Source of the DNA: Heliocidaris tuberculata
Lineage: Eukaryota; Echinodermata; Echinoidea; Camarodonta; Echinometridae
Reading direction: 5' to 3'
Assembly: GCA_025618425.1 (NCBI GenBank)
Contig: CM046842.1
Coordinates: 40,693,537-40,757,536, forward strand
DNA length: 64,000 bases
In this document: piece after piece, positions 41,801 through 52,325 of the stretch
Layout: each line of letters opens with the position of its first letter
Numbering within the stretch: the stretch's first letter is position 1
The notes under the pieces: model-generated
The model's database searches: none
What the model was told of the DNA's origin: nothing
Seen by the model: the letters and a program-made list of their open reading frames with translations, nothing else
Program-made: the position numbers and the translations under genes

Positions 41801-42795
41801 ATATATATTTTTATTTTAAATATGGGGCACATGTTGGAGACAGACTACGGAAAATCTTCACGTGTGTTATTCTCTTTTTAAATATCTAGTTCGCACAAAC
41901 AACTCTCGATGTCCTACTGAACGTGATCTTCTTTGTTGAGATTGGTTGTGGTGTAGCAGTTGGGTTGACAACTTCAGGTTACAATGCGTCCAGATGTTCC
42001 GAGAATGTCCTCCACACTCAGCCACCAGGGAACACTACACTTGTAAGTAGTTTATATAAATTGTACAAAATTGGGCGAGGACAGGGACAGCCCATGGTAC
42101 CGACAAAACAAAGAAATACATTAGAATACATTAGAAAAGAAGAAATTTACAAAACTGTCCACAAGAATGACGGCCCATGAGACCGATAGCCCACGAGAAA
42201 TCCAAATAATGATTATAAAGCAAAAGAAAAGGCAATAATGATCAGAAAAAATGAATGAAATAATATTAAAAGATGAGGTAAGTTTGACATCAACAGACAT
42301 CAGTGACCCCAAATATAATTTTTATCTCAACAGGATGAAAACTGTAAAATATCTGGACCATCGCAAGACTATGAAGCCCCAACGACATCAGCTCAGTATG
42401 CAACGGTCATCAGCCATTCACAAGGCGAGAACGACCTCGACACTGAGGAGATGAGCGATGAAAACTGTAAAATGCCTGGACCATCGCAAGACTATGAAGC
42501 CTCAACGGCATTAGCTGAGTATACAACGGTCATCAGTCATTCACAAAGCGAGAACGACATCCACACTGAGGAGATGACCGACGTAAGAACCACAGCATCG
42601 ATTCAAAAGCATGATAAGAGCCAAGCGGATGGAAGCACAGGGATGAATTCAAAAGGGTCTGAAGAAGACTACATACCTATGACTGGCCATTGTGACCGTT
42701 CTAATTATGAAGTAATGAAAAGTGTTACGTATGAAAATGCGAAGCTTGAAAATACCGCGGCTTCAGAGAGAGCCACTATCCAGTGGCGTATCTAG
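38785..42795 (+). CDS. MS4A/CD20-like four-transmembrane protein with tyrosine-rich tail (5' exon not found)
   Basis: Exons: 38785-38895, 39743-39805, 40468-40617, 41890-42042 and 42334-42795, all GT-AG and all phase 0, 312 codons plus stop. Four hydrophobic segments are seen: MVAGAVCTVLFIAGIAL, IFIITGMIAGTYIYW, FIYSTVSTISAIYSTVMMIT and VLLNVIFFVEIGCGVAVGL. A cysteine-bearing loop (YSCLPLQSKYCGSKL) precedes the fourth. Layout, loop position and one-TM-per-exon structure fit MS4A proteins, which sit in the plasma membrane. The 154-residue tail has a 41-residue tandem duplication and tyrosines in DYIPM, NYEVM and TYENA. The final QWRI comes from a transposon end. Other tetraspan families are possible; an N-terminal exon is missing. 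Confidence 0.6.
38930..39180. repeat. (AAT/GAT)n microsatellite in intron
   Basis: A 250-base trinucleotide array with interruptions, starting just after the exon. Confidence 0.9.
39438..39578. mobile_element. Foldback MITE, about 140 bp
   Basis: Ends GGGGGAGCGTTTCATGAAAG and CTTTCATGAAACGCCCCCC; core GTATCTGATTGGCTGAGAGC is the inverse of the core at 9677-9814, so the family inserts in both orientations. Confidence 0.8.
39743..39805 (+). CDS. MS4A-like exon b (TM2)
   Basis: Acceptor ATCATAG, donor GTGAGT. 21 codons, IFIITGMIAGTYIYWSPNTV plus I. The very small TM2 exon is a feature shared with MS4A genes as I remember them. Confidence 0.55.
40468..40617 (+). CDS. MS4A-like exon c (TM3 and loop)
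   Basis: Acceptor TTAAAG, donor GTGAGT. 50 codons: VFIYSTVSTISAIYSTVMMI, then a loop with two cysteines (SCLPLQSKYC). The extracellular loop before TM4 is where MS4A proteins carry a disulfide. Confidence 0.6.
40641..41444. mobile_element. 804-bp TTAA-flanked foldback element in intron
   Basis: Left TTAAAGGGCCCCAGCCATCC, right ATGGCAGGTGCCCTTTAA. The arms pair over at least 155 bases with few mismatches (for example TTGGTGTGCAGTCCTACATA on the left and its inverse on the right), and inner segments pair as well, so the whole element is a large hairpin. Confidence 0.85.
41890..42042 (+). CDS. MS4A-like exon d (TM4)
   Basis: Acceptor ATCTAG, donor GTAAGT. 51 codons: FAQTTLDVLLNVIFFVEIGC and GVAVGLTTSGYNASRC, then a polar segment with two possible N-glycosylation sequons (NAS, NTT), which would be on the cytosolic side if the MS4A topology holds. 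Confidence 0.6.
42334..42795 (+). CDS. MS4A-like exon e: cytosolic tail with duplicated 41-residue block
   Basis: Acceptor CAACAG. Codons 1-41 (42334-42456) and 42-82 (42457-42579) are a tandem duplicate, each starting DENCK and holding GPSQDYEA, EYTTVIS or QYATVIS. Further on lie EEDYIPM, SNYEVM and VTYENAKL. YIPM and YEVM fit YxxM, the PI3K SH2 docking consensus; YENA fits YxN, the Grb2 consensus. Stop at 42793-42795 lies within CAGTGGCGTATCTAGG, a transposon end. Confidence 0.6.
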   Translation, partial: DENCKISGPSQDYEAPTTSAQYATVISHSQGENDLDTEEMSDENCKMPGPSQDYEASTALAEYTTVISHSQSENDIHTEEMTDVRTTASIQKHDKSQADGSTGMNSKGSEEDYIPMTGHCDRSNYEVMKSVTYENAKLENTAASERATIQWRI

Positions 42796-43244
42796 GGATT
42801 ATGACACCACAATCGAGCGGTAGAGAAGCTCGAATTTTGTACATTGATAAAAGGTTTTCTATTCACTCACTTCTACAATCGGGAGCAAAACTTAACGAAA
42901 ACCCTTGAGAAATAGTCAAGAAATTCAGCACGGCGACCTAAAGTTTTCAAATGATGAACCTAGGCACATGCTGTTTTATACACTTTATCCTATATTGGGG
43001 GTGTAAATTTTAGCAGGAGTCAGATGAAACTGACATAGCGAGCAGGGGCAGATCCAGGATTTCGTATAAGGGGGGGGGGGGGAGGGGCACACAAATGCAG
43101 GATTGTCAACTTTGGGAAACTGCTTGGAGGGGAGGGAGACCCATATTTTTTTGGTCTCGCCAGCCCTCCAAAAGTCGCTCAGTGGGGGGGGGGGGGGGGT
43201 TATGGGGTCCAGTTCCCCTTCATAATTCTGTGACAAGCCAAAAC

Positions 43245-43276
<32 letters not shown>

Positions 43277-43740
43277 TTTCTGGTCGAAAGGGGGGGGGGG
43301 CACAATCGCAAATAGGGGGGGGGGGGCACAATGCATTGTTTTCCCTCAAAAGGGGGGGGGCACGGGCCGGGATTGCTCCCCCCCCCCTAAATCCGCCACT
43401 GATAGCGAGCAATGACAAATACATTTTTATTTTTCAAATTTTGAACCCTTGAAGCTATTTAAGAACTATATACTTACGAGATCCTGAAAGAAAATAATTG
43501 TGCGAGGGAGCAAAGCGACCGAGCTGTGGAAAAATTTTCGCATTTCAAACCCTCAAAAAAATTTATCTCAAGTGCATTTACCCTACGGATTTGGGGGGCG
43601 CATAATCCGTAAGGATTATGATTTTTCTTCATTTCCCCCCTTTTTTTGTCCTTTTCTCCTTCGCGTTTTTTTGCATCCCCTCTGTGGAAGAATATTCTGG
43701 ATGACTAAACAGATGTCTGGGGGCTAGTGTAGTACTTGAA
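42781..43740. mobile_element. Decayed hAT-like element region
   Basis: Starts CAGTGGCGTATCTAGGG at 42781. Interior phrases such as GCGAGGGAGCAAAGCGACCG (about 43502) and TTATACACTTTATCCT recur at 48690 and 49860. It contains the complete short element at 43043-43401. Confidence 0.5.
43043..43401. mobile_element. hAT-like element with 8-bp target duplication
   Basis: Ends CAGGGGCAGATCCAGGATTT and CTAAATCCGCCACTG, flanked by ATAGCGAG on both sides (43035-43042, 43402-43409). The 8-bp duplication is the hAT signature. The interior has G12-G14 runs and an A30 run. Confidence 0.8.
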
Positions 43741-44016
43741 TATCGGTTGCAATCACGGTCCTAAAGCCGGGCTCCCACAAGGCGCCATTTGCAGACGCTA
43801 GGACCACGTCAGTGACTTGTGCGGTCTTTCGCTCGTCATGAAAGGGTGATATTATTTTTTGCTTAAATTGATTGCAAAATGAACATTCCAATATGAGTTA
43901 ATTGCCTTCACAGGCTTGATTGGCGCAGGTACTGACATAATCAAAATAACGCTTTGTGTGAGCTGGGCTTAACGGATATGAAGTAATGGAAAATCCCACT
44001 GACGGTATGTAGAGCC

Positions 44017-44316
44017 CACAAATGAAAAAAGTGACCACAAATGTAAGAATGACCACAAATGTAACAAAATTGCACCCGCAAATGTCAAAATAACGTCAAA
44101 TGTCATAACATGTTAACCACAAGTGTAAAAGTAGCCACAAATGTAAAAACATTTCGCCTACAAACGTAAACATTTTCATTTTTACCTCAAATGTCATTAT
44201 ATGTCAACAGCAAATGTAAAAAACTCATTGCTTGCATAATACACCTATGTAAGGTCAGTTCGAAAGTCCCTTTGCCACAAATGTAAAACATGTTAACTGC
44301 AAATGTAAAAAAAAAA
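44017..44316 (+). repeat. Irregular array of about 12 CACAAATGTAAAA-like motifs
   Basis: CCACAAATGTAA and close variants (CCGCAAATGTCAA, CCACAAGTGTAAA, CTACAAACGTAAA) occur about every 15-60 bases on one strand. Spacing is irregular, so it is not a simple tandem repeat. Confidence 0.7.
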
Positions 44317-44582
44317 ACTAATGGTTTATTAGTAGTTTCCCTTTTTTATGATCAGTTTACAGTTTACAGGGGCGGAGGGGTGGGGGGCGGGGTCGAGGAG
44401 CTGATCATAAACTTCAATGGCAGGAATAATTCACACAGTTGTAATAGAACAGCAATTTATTTTATCAGTCTCAAAAGGGCTCTTCATATAAATTGAATTT
44501 GAACTTAATTTCTACTCTTTATTTGCGCAATTTGTCACTAGTGATAATCAAAGATAACACACAGCTACACTTTACGGCGCAC

Positions 44583-44685
44583 GTATAAAAATATAAAATA
44601 AAATAAAATAAAATAAAAAATAAAATGAAATAAAATAATATGAAATAAAATGATATAAAATAAAATGAAATAAAAATGAAACATA
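44583..44685. repeat. (AAAAT)n microsatellite
   Basis: About 100 bases of ATAAA/ATGAAA pentamer-like repeats. Confidence 0.9.
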
Positions 44686-44699
44686 CACCTCCAGAAATC

Positions 44700-46785
44700 C
44701 GATACACTACATGAGGGATCTGGATAGCAAATATATTTTCAGCAGAACAAACAAAACAAAATTAAATGTAAAACACTTTTTAAAAAATGACCCAGAACAA
44801 AATGAATAATGTACCTGTCCATTGAAAGGACGCGACCTATACCCCAGATGCGGCATGGTAGGGTCATTACAATAAAAACTGTGACCCATACAATGCGCCA
44901 TTTTCGCACCCTCTTTCTTAGGAAATTTAGATGAACAATTTATGTTCCGGCGGCAGCAGCTAGAGACATTTGAAGAACAAAGCTTAATTACCTTGTCCCT
45001 AGTAAGTTTCATTACAATGCAATGCTTAATTTTTTTAAATGGGTTTGGATATTTGTAATTGTATCACTCCTCCATGTAATTGACAGCAATTTTGTAAAAA
45101 AAAAAAAATTGTTTAATGGAATGGATTTCTTATCGGTGCTAGGTCATGTGACATGTGACATTTTTGTGATACAATTATCATTTTTGCGTCAGAAAATGAC
45201 GCTCATGTTCCTCAAACTTGCCCATTGTCATTTGTTGTGACTGTGGTGTTTTTATTTTTTAATTTTGTTGATGTCATCAGTCACAAAAGTGAGAGTGGTG
45301 TGCCTTATTAAGTTTAATTTCAATTTGACAGATGACGCATCATATGCGGAGGTATAAGGTGCGTCATTACCATTGGCACGTGCATAATTTTCTTGTTACT
45401 CAAAATTTGTCCTTTATGTTATTCTGAAAATGCAAGCAATCTTCTGTTAATAATGCTTTCAAGAATCAGAATGAAATTATTGTCTATTCAATATTTTTTT
45501 GAATATTGCATAAAATACTTTTCTTTATACACACACTTATTAATTACCATCATGGGCGTATGTGAACATTTTCGCGAGGGGGGCTGACGCCTTTTGCCCG
45601 AATATCAACTTTGCAGTTTTACAGTCTTTTGGAACGAGTGAAAATGGTGAAAATGTGATACTTTATGTAATTTCATCATCACAATGACATATTCGGGAAC
45701 CTCGATGCCCAAATATAAGGACATTCGGGCATTTGGTTTCCTGAATATGAGGCGGTTGTTTAAAAAAAAAAGACAAATCACAGTCTTGGTCAGTTATGAA
45801 AACCGTGACTCTAAAATTTCCCATTTTCATCGTTATCTTTATGAAAGAATGTGATATTTCGATCATTATGGTGTGAATATTTGGGTTATTAATTTGATGA
45901 ATGTTTGAACACTGGAGGTTGAACAGGATCTTACGGGAATTCCTAACGCAACCATTCATGGCGATGAATTGAATTTAACTGTAGCAAAATGATAAATTTA
46001 ATACAAACACAAATCAATATGATGAATGTACACTTTTGAATATATATTTTCCAAACATTACATCATTGTTTTGTTGAATAGTAGTGGCTTCTTTTTTTAA
46101 AGAACAAAGTGCGCCATCTTGAGTTATTAACGGTTTGTCTACCGCACCGTATTTTTAATCAAAACAGATTGCAGCGTGCGCCATACTTTTGTGTTATCTA
46201 CGATTATCACTAGATTGAAACAATAACAGGTTTCAGGCATTTTTTTTTTTTCAATAAAAGTCGCGTTAAAAAGGCTAAAAAATTACGTTCAAATTCAATT
46301 TATATGAAGCACCCTCGTGAAACTGATAAAATAATTTGTTGTTCTATTGCGATTATGTGAATTTTCCGGCCGTTGAAGTTTAGGATCAGTTCCTCGAAAT
46401 TTGGGGAATTCTTCTATAGCATAGCCTATACGGACGATGTATGAGAACTGGTTTAAAAAAAAATGTTGCCAATTGGAGTCTCGTTCAAGTTTTGAGACAC
46501 CGTATTACGCCGCCAAACATTTCATGAGCCGCTTCCTGTTCTCCTTCCCGCGTACGTGCATCCTTTGCAGAATTCCTTCTCTGTCAAACTGATCGAGAGA
46601 GATATATTAGAGCCTGTAAAGCCTTTACAATTCAGTGTTCGCCTTCACCACTGTCCTGTATGGCTGGTGTAATACGGACTTAATAAATTGTTCGATTAAT
46701 CATCTGAATTTCCCAGAATACAGAAGAAACAGTTGAAAATATTTTGTTAATATGGCCGGGCCACAAAACTGCTCACAGCTTTATC
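44700..46785. other. No gene recognised
   Basis: AT-rich DNA with short frames only. A GATGACGCATCATATGCGG stretch at 45333 and GTGCGTCATTACC at 45359 form a weak inverted pair. No domain, exon or element was supported. Confidence 0.35.
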
Positions 46786-46794
46786 AGAGGAAGA

Positions 46795-46930
46795 TTGATT
46801 TGATTTTGATTTGATATTCATTTATTTTTCATATATTTAATCATAAATTTACAATCTTTCAACGTGTATGGTCATATAAAATCATATACATAGAAAAAAG
46901 GGGTCGTCATAAGCAGACGTCCTCATCACA
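46795..46930 (-). mobile_element. Possible LINE 3' end with TTTGA tail
   Basis: GATTTGATTTTGATTTGATA is followed by CATTTATTTTTCATATATTT and a unique stretch, similar in style to the tail at 63217. No coding part was read. Confidence 0.3.
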
Positions 46931-47366
46931 GTTGAATGTGCCATTTGCTTGGATAGATTTCTAGATTTTATCGGGAAAAAAGAATCAATGCTTAACTTTT
47001 ACATGCCTGCAACTTTTTAGCAATTCCTTACATCTCAAAATGCTGAGTGCAAAAATTAGATTGATGACCTTTCCTATACGATACCAAACATTCCGTTTTA
47101 TGTGATTTAATGCTGAAAATTATCGTATAAAAGATAAGTTTTCCTTTAGTCCTCTATTGTTTAATGTAAAAGTGAGACATGAAATTCATGTACAATATCT
47201 GCAATTTTATCAAAACTGTATAGAGCAGAATATCATGATTCTTGGTTATCTAGGATGCTTGATTTATATACCAAAAATATTTAAATAAATTGTCCGCATA
47301 TCTTGATGGGTCCATTCGTGATTGAAAATACCTAGTTTCTTTGTCACATACACGTTACACCGGCAC

Positions 47367-47530
47367 TGTGCGCGATGGTTCAGTGGTACAGAGCAGTGGT
47401 CTCGTAACTGTGAGGACCCGGGTTCGAAACAAAGTCGATGCGCTAGTGCCCTTTGGTAAGGCATTAATCCCCGTTACCAAGTTCCTCGGAGAGGACTTGA
47501 AGCCGTCGATTCCCTAGTTGCTTACTTACA
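47367..47530 (+). mobile_element. tRNA-derived SINE
   Basis: TGGTTCAGTGG (A box) and GGGTTCGAAAC (B box) sit 40 bases apart in a tRNA-like head (about 47369-47441). The conserved-looking body with GTGCCCTTTGGTAAGGCATT follows. The head lacks a clean acceptor stem, and the body rules out a plain tRNA gene. It is immediately followed by a hAT-like end. Confidence 0.75.
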
Positions 47531-47531
47531 A

Positions 47532-50110
47532 GCACTGGCGTACTGGTGGGGAGGAGGGCTTAGGGGCTGCAGCCCCCCCCCCCAACAGTTCCACGACCCC
47601 CCCCCCCCAGAAAAAAAAAGAGAAAAGAAAAGGAAAAATGAAAAGAAAGGAGAAGGAAGGAAAGAAAAATGAAGGAGGAAATAGAAAGAAAGATAAAAAG
47701 AAAGACGTCCACTTTATATACCTGGCGAGAAAAAAATGTATTTTTTCTGATTACACTAGTACGTCTTTTAGAACGTATAAATGGCTGAATTTTGTTAGTA
47801 TTCTTAGTATCTCCCCTTCCATATGCATCTTTTGCATACAAGATATATTTGTTCATCCCAAATTTCTGTAGAGGTGGGGAACTTTCCTCTTATACCTGAA
47901 CTAGCCCCTTTACAATAAGTTCACACACTATCGTAAAAATTCTTTATAAACTAGGGGAAGTAAGTAATGAGTTAATGGGACAGCACACTACTCAGACTCC
48001 GAAGTGCTTATAGAATGCAAGCTTTCACTTTTCAAAACAGAAAAATTAATTTACACAAACGGGTCATGATGACCTAACATATGACATGAAACGGAGGGGC
48101 ATGCTAAGAAAGCAATACTTGTAAGATGCATGCCATTGGTAAGCCTTAAGGATTTCCCTGTAATGACCTATATTGGTTCGACACTCTTCCCAGCCCCCCC
48201 CCCCCCCTTATCCATGTCATTGTACACGGGAGGGAAAAAAGCCACCGAGCGATAGATGTTTGCATTTCCCACTCACAAAACGCAATTTCTTTATGCAATT
48301 TATCGAGGAAAATTTGCAACTAAGCATAGCGTTCGAGGGGTGGAGATCCGAATTTCGAAGATTGATAATCGGTTTTCTTCACTTCCTTTTTCAAATTGGG
48401 TGCAACATTGAGGGAAACCATTAATAAAAAGTCCAGGAATTTAGGAAGACAACTGCTTTAGAAAACTTACATTTCTTTGAAGTGTTGAACCTTTGCACAA
48501 CCGATTTTATACACTTAATCATGTAAATTGGGGCACATTTATTCAACAACAGGATGATGAAACTTATATGATAGCGAGCAAAGCAAAGAGAATTATTTAT
48601 CAATCATGAGCCCTTCAAAAACACTTTATCATATACAGGGGAGCGAAATAAAGAGATCCTGGAGTAACATTATGTGAGGAAGCAAAGCGACCGAGCTTCA
48701 GCAGAACTTTGCATTTCAAACCCTCCAAAAAGGTATTTCTGATACATTTATCCTGATTATTGGGGGCGTACAATCCAGAATTATCGCAATTTTCCTCATT
48801 TTATTCTCCTTTTCTTTCTCTATTTTGGGTGCAGACCCTGAAATCAAAGTTGCCTGCAAGGTAAGATTTATTGTTGAAGATCATTCTGAAAACCAATGCA
48901 TTAGGGTTGGCATGATTGAAATCAGCTTTCAAGCGCCATCAGTTTTTAAAAGTAAATCACCAATTTCAGTAAAAATCAAAGAAGTACAATTTTAAATATC
49001 GTTGTTGATTTTGTTGATATGAAATAAAAAATAAACTCACAAATCGATGTTAGATTTTTCTCATTTTGGGGGCTGAAAAACTCATCCAAGAGAGTTGATG
49101 TATATATTTTGTATGTCAAGAACAACATAAAGAGCTATTAATCGATTTAAATCAAATAAGTTCGATTTCTTCCAACCCTGCAATATACACGAAATGTGCA
49201 TTATTGCAGTTACATGTACTGGTATATACTTGGAAAGAAGGAAGTAAATCCGTTCACCATGTGACAAAATGTGTTGTGCTACTTGTTGACGCGAGAGTGC
49301 GAAGCAGGGTTATTTTTTCTTTTTAGGTCCCAAACCTTAAGGGCTTTTAAAGGCGTACAAATTGAGGTCATTACCAAAAAAGAAAGAAAAAAAGAAAAAG
49401 AATAAAGAATCAGGAAAAATATAGTCGAGGAATTTAGCCAAGCATCATAAAGTTATAATATTTCTTTCGAATGATCAACCTTTGAAATTACTATCTTTTA
49501 CACTTAGGCCTATCCTGTAATGTAATGGGGGAGGGGCGCAACATTAAACAAGACTGTTAAATAATAACAACAACAAAAAAAAAAGAAATGAGAATAACAT
49601 TTTTCTTCATTTTTAAACCTTTAAATCATTCTTTCGAATGATAAACCTTTGAAATTACTATCTTATACACTTATCTTATAATGAATTGGGGAGGGGCACA
49701 ACATTAAACAAGACAGATATATAAATGATAGAGAAAAAAAAAGCAATGAGAATAACATTTTTTCTCCATTTTTTTTAACCTTTTAAATATGCAATTTGTA
49801 TATATGGCCAATATTGGAGTGCGAAAAGAAGAGATCATAAAGCAATACATGCGAGGGAGCAAAGCGACCGAGCTGTTGAAACTTTTCGCATTTTCAACTA
49901 AGACAAACTCCATTTCTAATGCAACCCTGTGGATTTGGGATGAATAATTTAGAATTAAACATAAGTTTCTTCCCTTTCGCTCTTCTATGCTTTTTGCGCC
50001 CCTGCTTTAACTACCACCTAGCCTGGGGCAAGTGCCCTCATAGAAATACAGGGGTGCTGCAGCACCCCAAGCATCCTCAGCCTTTTAGATGGTGCTGCAG
50101 CACCCCAGCA
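47532..50110. mobile_element. Patchwork of decayed hAT-like G/C-tract elements
   Basis: CACTGGCGTACTGGTGGGG (47533) precedes C11 and C12 runs and a GAAAAG-rich tract. A C13 run (48187) and repeats of the phrase GGGAGCAAAGCGACCGAGCT (48690, 49855) with ACTTTCGAATGATCAACCTTTG-like blocks follow. 49620-49710 repeats 49480-49560. Boundaries could not be read. No gene. Confidence 0.45.
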
Positions 50111-50288
50111 CCTCCGGCACCCAGGGTCCTCTAAATCATAATAATTCATGCTGCTGTAACTTTAAACTTTGTTATTCTTGTAACACGTTGCTCGAGCAGC
50201 ACCTTTCATCAAGAGCGAGTATAATTAGGCGAGGGAAATGCATTGTTTGTCCAAAGAGTGGAACAGACATGAATAGGGCGAGGACAAT

Positions 50289-51218
50289 ATGATCGAAAAT
50301 CTGCAAATCTCTGAAGAAAGTGTCTTATCAGAAGACGTGAAATGTGCTATTTGCTTGGACAGATTGGACGATCCCCGTATCCTTTCATGTCTTCATAGTT
50401 TTTGTGAGAAGTGTTTGTTGAGATGCAGAAACAATGACAGATCTTACCTCACTTGTTCCTTGTGTCAAGACAGTACAGAACTCCCACCGGATGGAGTGAA
50501 AGGATTAAGATTTGACTTCAGAGCAGCTAGATTGGTCGACTTACTGACTGAAAATGAGATCCGAGAGCAAAAGATAACTTGTCCGACTCATAAATGCCAA
50601 ACATGTGGATGCGAAGAGTCATCAGGGGGAAATTCTCACTTTCAGTTTTGCCTAGATTTTGGACAATTGCTATGTTCCCGCTGCTCGTTGGTCCACAGTG
50701 GGCTACGCTCGTCACATGACCACACTGTGGCGACGCTTTCAGACGTACTCAGTGGAAAGGTTTCCACCTGGCCTAAGCAAAAATCAGCATTTTGTCTAAA
50801 ACATTGCGATGAAAAACTGAGACTATTTTGCGAGACCTGTTCAGAACCAATATGTCACGACTGTAAACTTTTCGACCATACTCGGGAAAGTGGACATAAA
50901 TGTCACTTTTTGTCAGATTTCACCGGCAGGATACATAGAGAATTGACAAATCGGCTTTCAGAGGTTAACTCACAGGTAGAGAAGTTTTCTCACTCCATTA
51001 CCTTACTTGACGAAGTGGATGAGGTTATACGTAAGCAGGATGAGAAAATGAAGCAAGAAATCGAAGCTGCCGTCAAAAAGCACATTAATCGTATCCACTC
51101 ACATGGAAAGGCTGAGGTTGCTCATCATCACATAGTTCTAAAGAATAGATCAACTGAATTACAAGATATTAGAAAATCTGCACAACGGATGAAAGAACTC
51201 GGGGAGAAGAGCTCATAG
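50289..51218 (+). CDS. TRIM N-half: RING, B-boxes, coiled coil
   Basis: 309 residues ending GEKSS. If translation stops here, the product keeps the ligase and dimerisation parts but loses the presumed substrate-binding domain. Such a form could act as a dominant competitor, but that is inference. The TAG context (TCA TAG ATG) is not a known strong readthrough signal. Confidence 0.85.
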   Translation: MIENLQISEESVLSEDVKCAICLDRLDDPRILSCLHSFCEKCLLRCRNNDRSYLTCSLCQDSTELPPDGVKGLRFDFRAARLVDLLTENEIREQKITCPTHKCQTCGCEESSGGNSHFQFCLDFGQLLCSRCSLVHSGLRSSHDHTVATLSDVLSGKVSTWPKQKSAFCLKHCDEKLRLFCETCSEPICHDCKLFDHTRESGHKCHFLSDFTGRIHRELTNRLSEVNSQVEKFSHSITLLDEVDEVIRKQDEKMKQEIEAAVKKHINRIHSHGKAEVAHHHIVLKNRSTELQDIRKSAQRMKELGEKSS

Positions 51219-52325
51219 ATGACAGAAAAGGTGCTTGGAAATCGAGAGGATTTGATTGGTATGGCATCCATGTACAAGATCCTACGAGAAGCAATGGACA
51301 AGACCATTGCAAATAACCCCGAAGAACGGTCGATTAACTTTATCAAAGAATCTGTTGGACGAATGCATTTTCATTCCACAGCGTCTGAAGTCAAAGTAGG
51401 CAAAGTCAACAAACCTTGTGATTGTCAAGAAAGGAGTGAAATTGGCGTTGTATGTGCTAAAGGCCCAAAGGATCTGCAGTTTACGCACAATGGTCGAATA
51501 ACAGTCCTCATCGACGAGTCTTCCCTTCCTGCAGATGAGGTCTTGTACTACGCAAGTGGAACAGAGCAGCTTTATAGTCAAGAAAACGAGTGGGAAACTC
51601 GAAATAAGTACATACCATATCCACAAGTCACAACCCCGGTTTTCAGACAAACTGCTACCTCCTACCCATTCAGCGAAACATTTGCTTGGAAGCTCTCTAT
51701 TCCACACCTTAAGTATGACAACATCAAAAGCTTTACCGCCTTGTCTGCTAACCGCTTCGCCACTGTCTCAGTCGACAATAGGGTCCGCATTATAACAGAT
51801 ACCTTGCACACAATAACTCATGCTTCATGTTATGCAGATAATGTAACGGGTATAGCAAGCGACAGCAAAGACTACATCTATCTCTCTGACAAACTGAATC
51901 AACAAGTCGACATCACACACGATGACGGTAGTCTCATCAAGAACATACCAACTGGCCAGATTTCACCTACTGGTGTTGCAGTATCGCTCTTTCGTCCTGA
52001 CCACATAGTAGTGACCCACGATCCTGCCACCGTGAGCATTTTAAATCTAGTTGGGAAGGTGAAGGCAGTCATCCACAAGGACGCTTGGGTGAAGGTCAAG
52101 GTAGCTTGTAGTACGGACCACATTTATGTCCTCTGGTCTGGCAAAGACGGCAAGGTGACCCTCCAAAGGTACACCATGAAAGGCACATTGGTGGATACAC
52201 TCATTGACAAGGAGACACACCCATGCAAGGATCTCATCATGGCTGTCTCTCCAGAAGGAACGGTCGCTATTGTCAAAGCGACGGGTACGGATGGAAAGGT
52301 ACTTGTTCTTCATCAACGCAAGTAG
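50289..52325 (+). CDS. Intronless TRIM protein gene split by an in-frame TAG
   Basis: One frame of 679 codons, open except for TAG at 51216-51218, which is followed directly by ATG. Read through, it encodes a TRIM protein of about 677 residues. RING finger: C19-x2-C22-x11-C34-x-H36-x2-C39-x2-C42-x13-C56-x2-C59, a perfect C3HC4. Next come a B-box 1-like segment (CPTHKCQTCGCEE on) and B-box 2 (FCLKHCDEKLRLFCETCSEP). A coiled coil runs from about 215 to 340. The C-terminal 200 residues form blade-like strands (FTALSANRFATVSVDNRVRI), probably a beta-propeller. TRIM proteins are RING E3 ubiquitin ligases, often antiviral or developmental. Good start context (CAATATGATC). Confidence 0.85.
51219..52325 (+). 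CDS. TRIM C-half: end of coiled coil and propeller-like domain
   Basis: 368 residues from the ATG that touches the TAG. It begins MTEKVLGNREDLIGMASMYK, still helical, so the break lies within the coiled coil and not at a domain border. The end is KVLVLHQRK. An AATAAA is at about 52790. Confidence 0.8.
   Translation: MTEKVLGNREDLIGMASMYKILREAMDKTIANNPEERSINFIKESVGRMHFHSTASEVKVGKVNKPCDCQERSEIGVVCAKGPKDLQFTHNGRITVLIDESSLPADEVLYYASGTEQLYSQENEWETRNKYIPYPQVTTPVFRQTATSYPFSETFAWKLSIPHLKYDNIKSFTALSANRFATVSVDNRVRIITDTLHTITHASCYADNVTGIASDSKDYIYLSDKLNQQVDITHDDGSLIKNIPTGQISPTGVAVSLFRPDHIVVTHDPATVSILNLVGKVKAVIHKDAWVKVKVACSTDHIYVLWSGKDGKVTLQRYTMKGTLVDTLIDKETHPCKDLIMAVSPEGTVAIVKATGTDGKVLVLHQRK

Noticed and set aside
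47369..47441. tRNA gene
   Set aside because: A and B boxes are present but no good acceptor stem was read and a SINE body follows directly.
50527..52316. Minus-strand frames over the TRIM gene
   Set aside because: Shadows of a conserved plus-strand frame with clear RING and B-box spacing.
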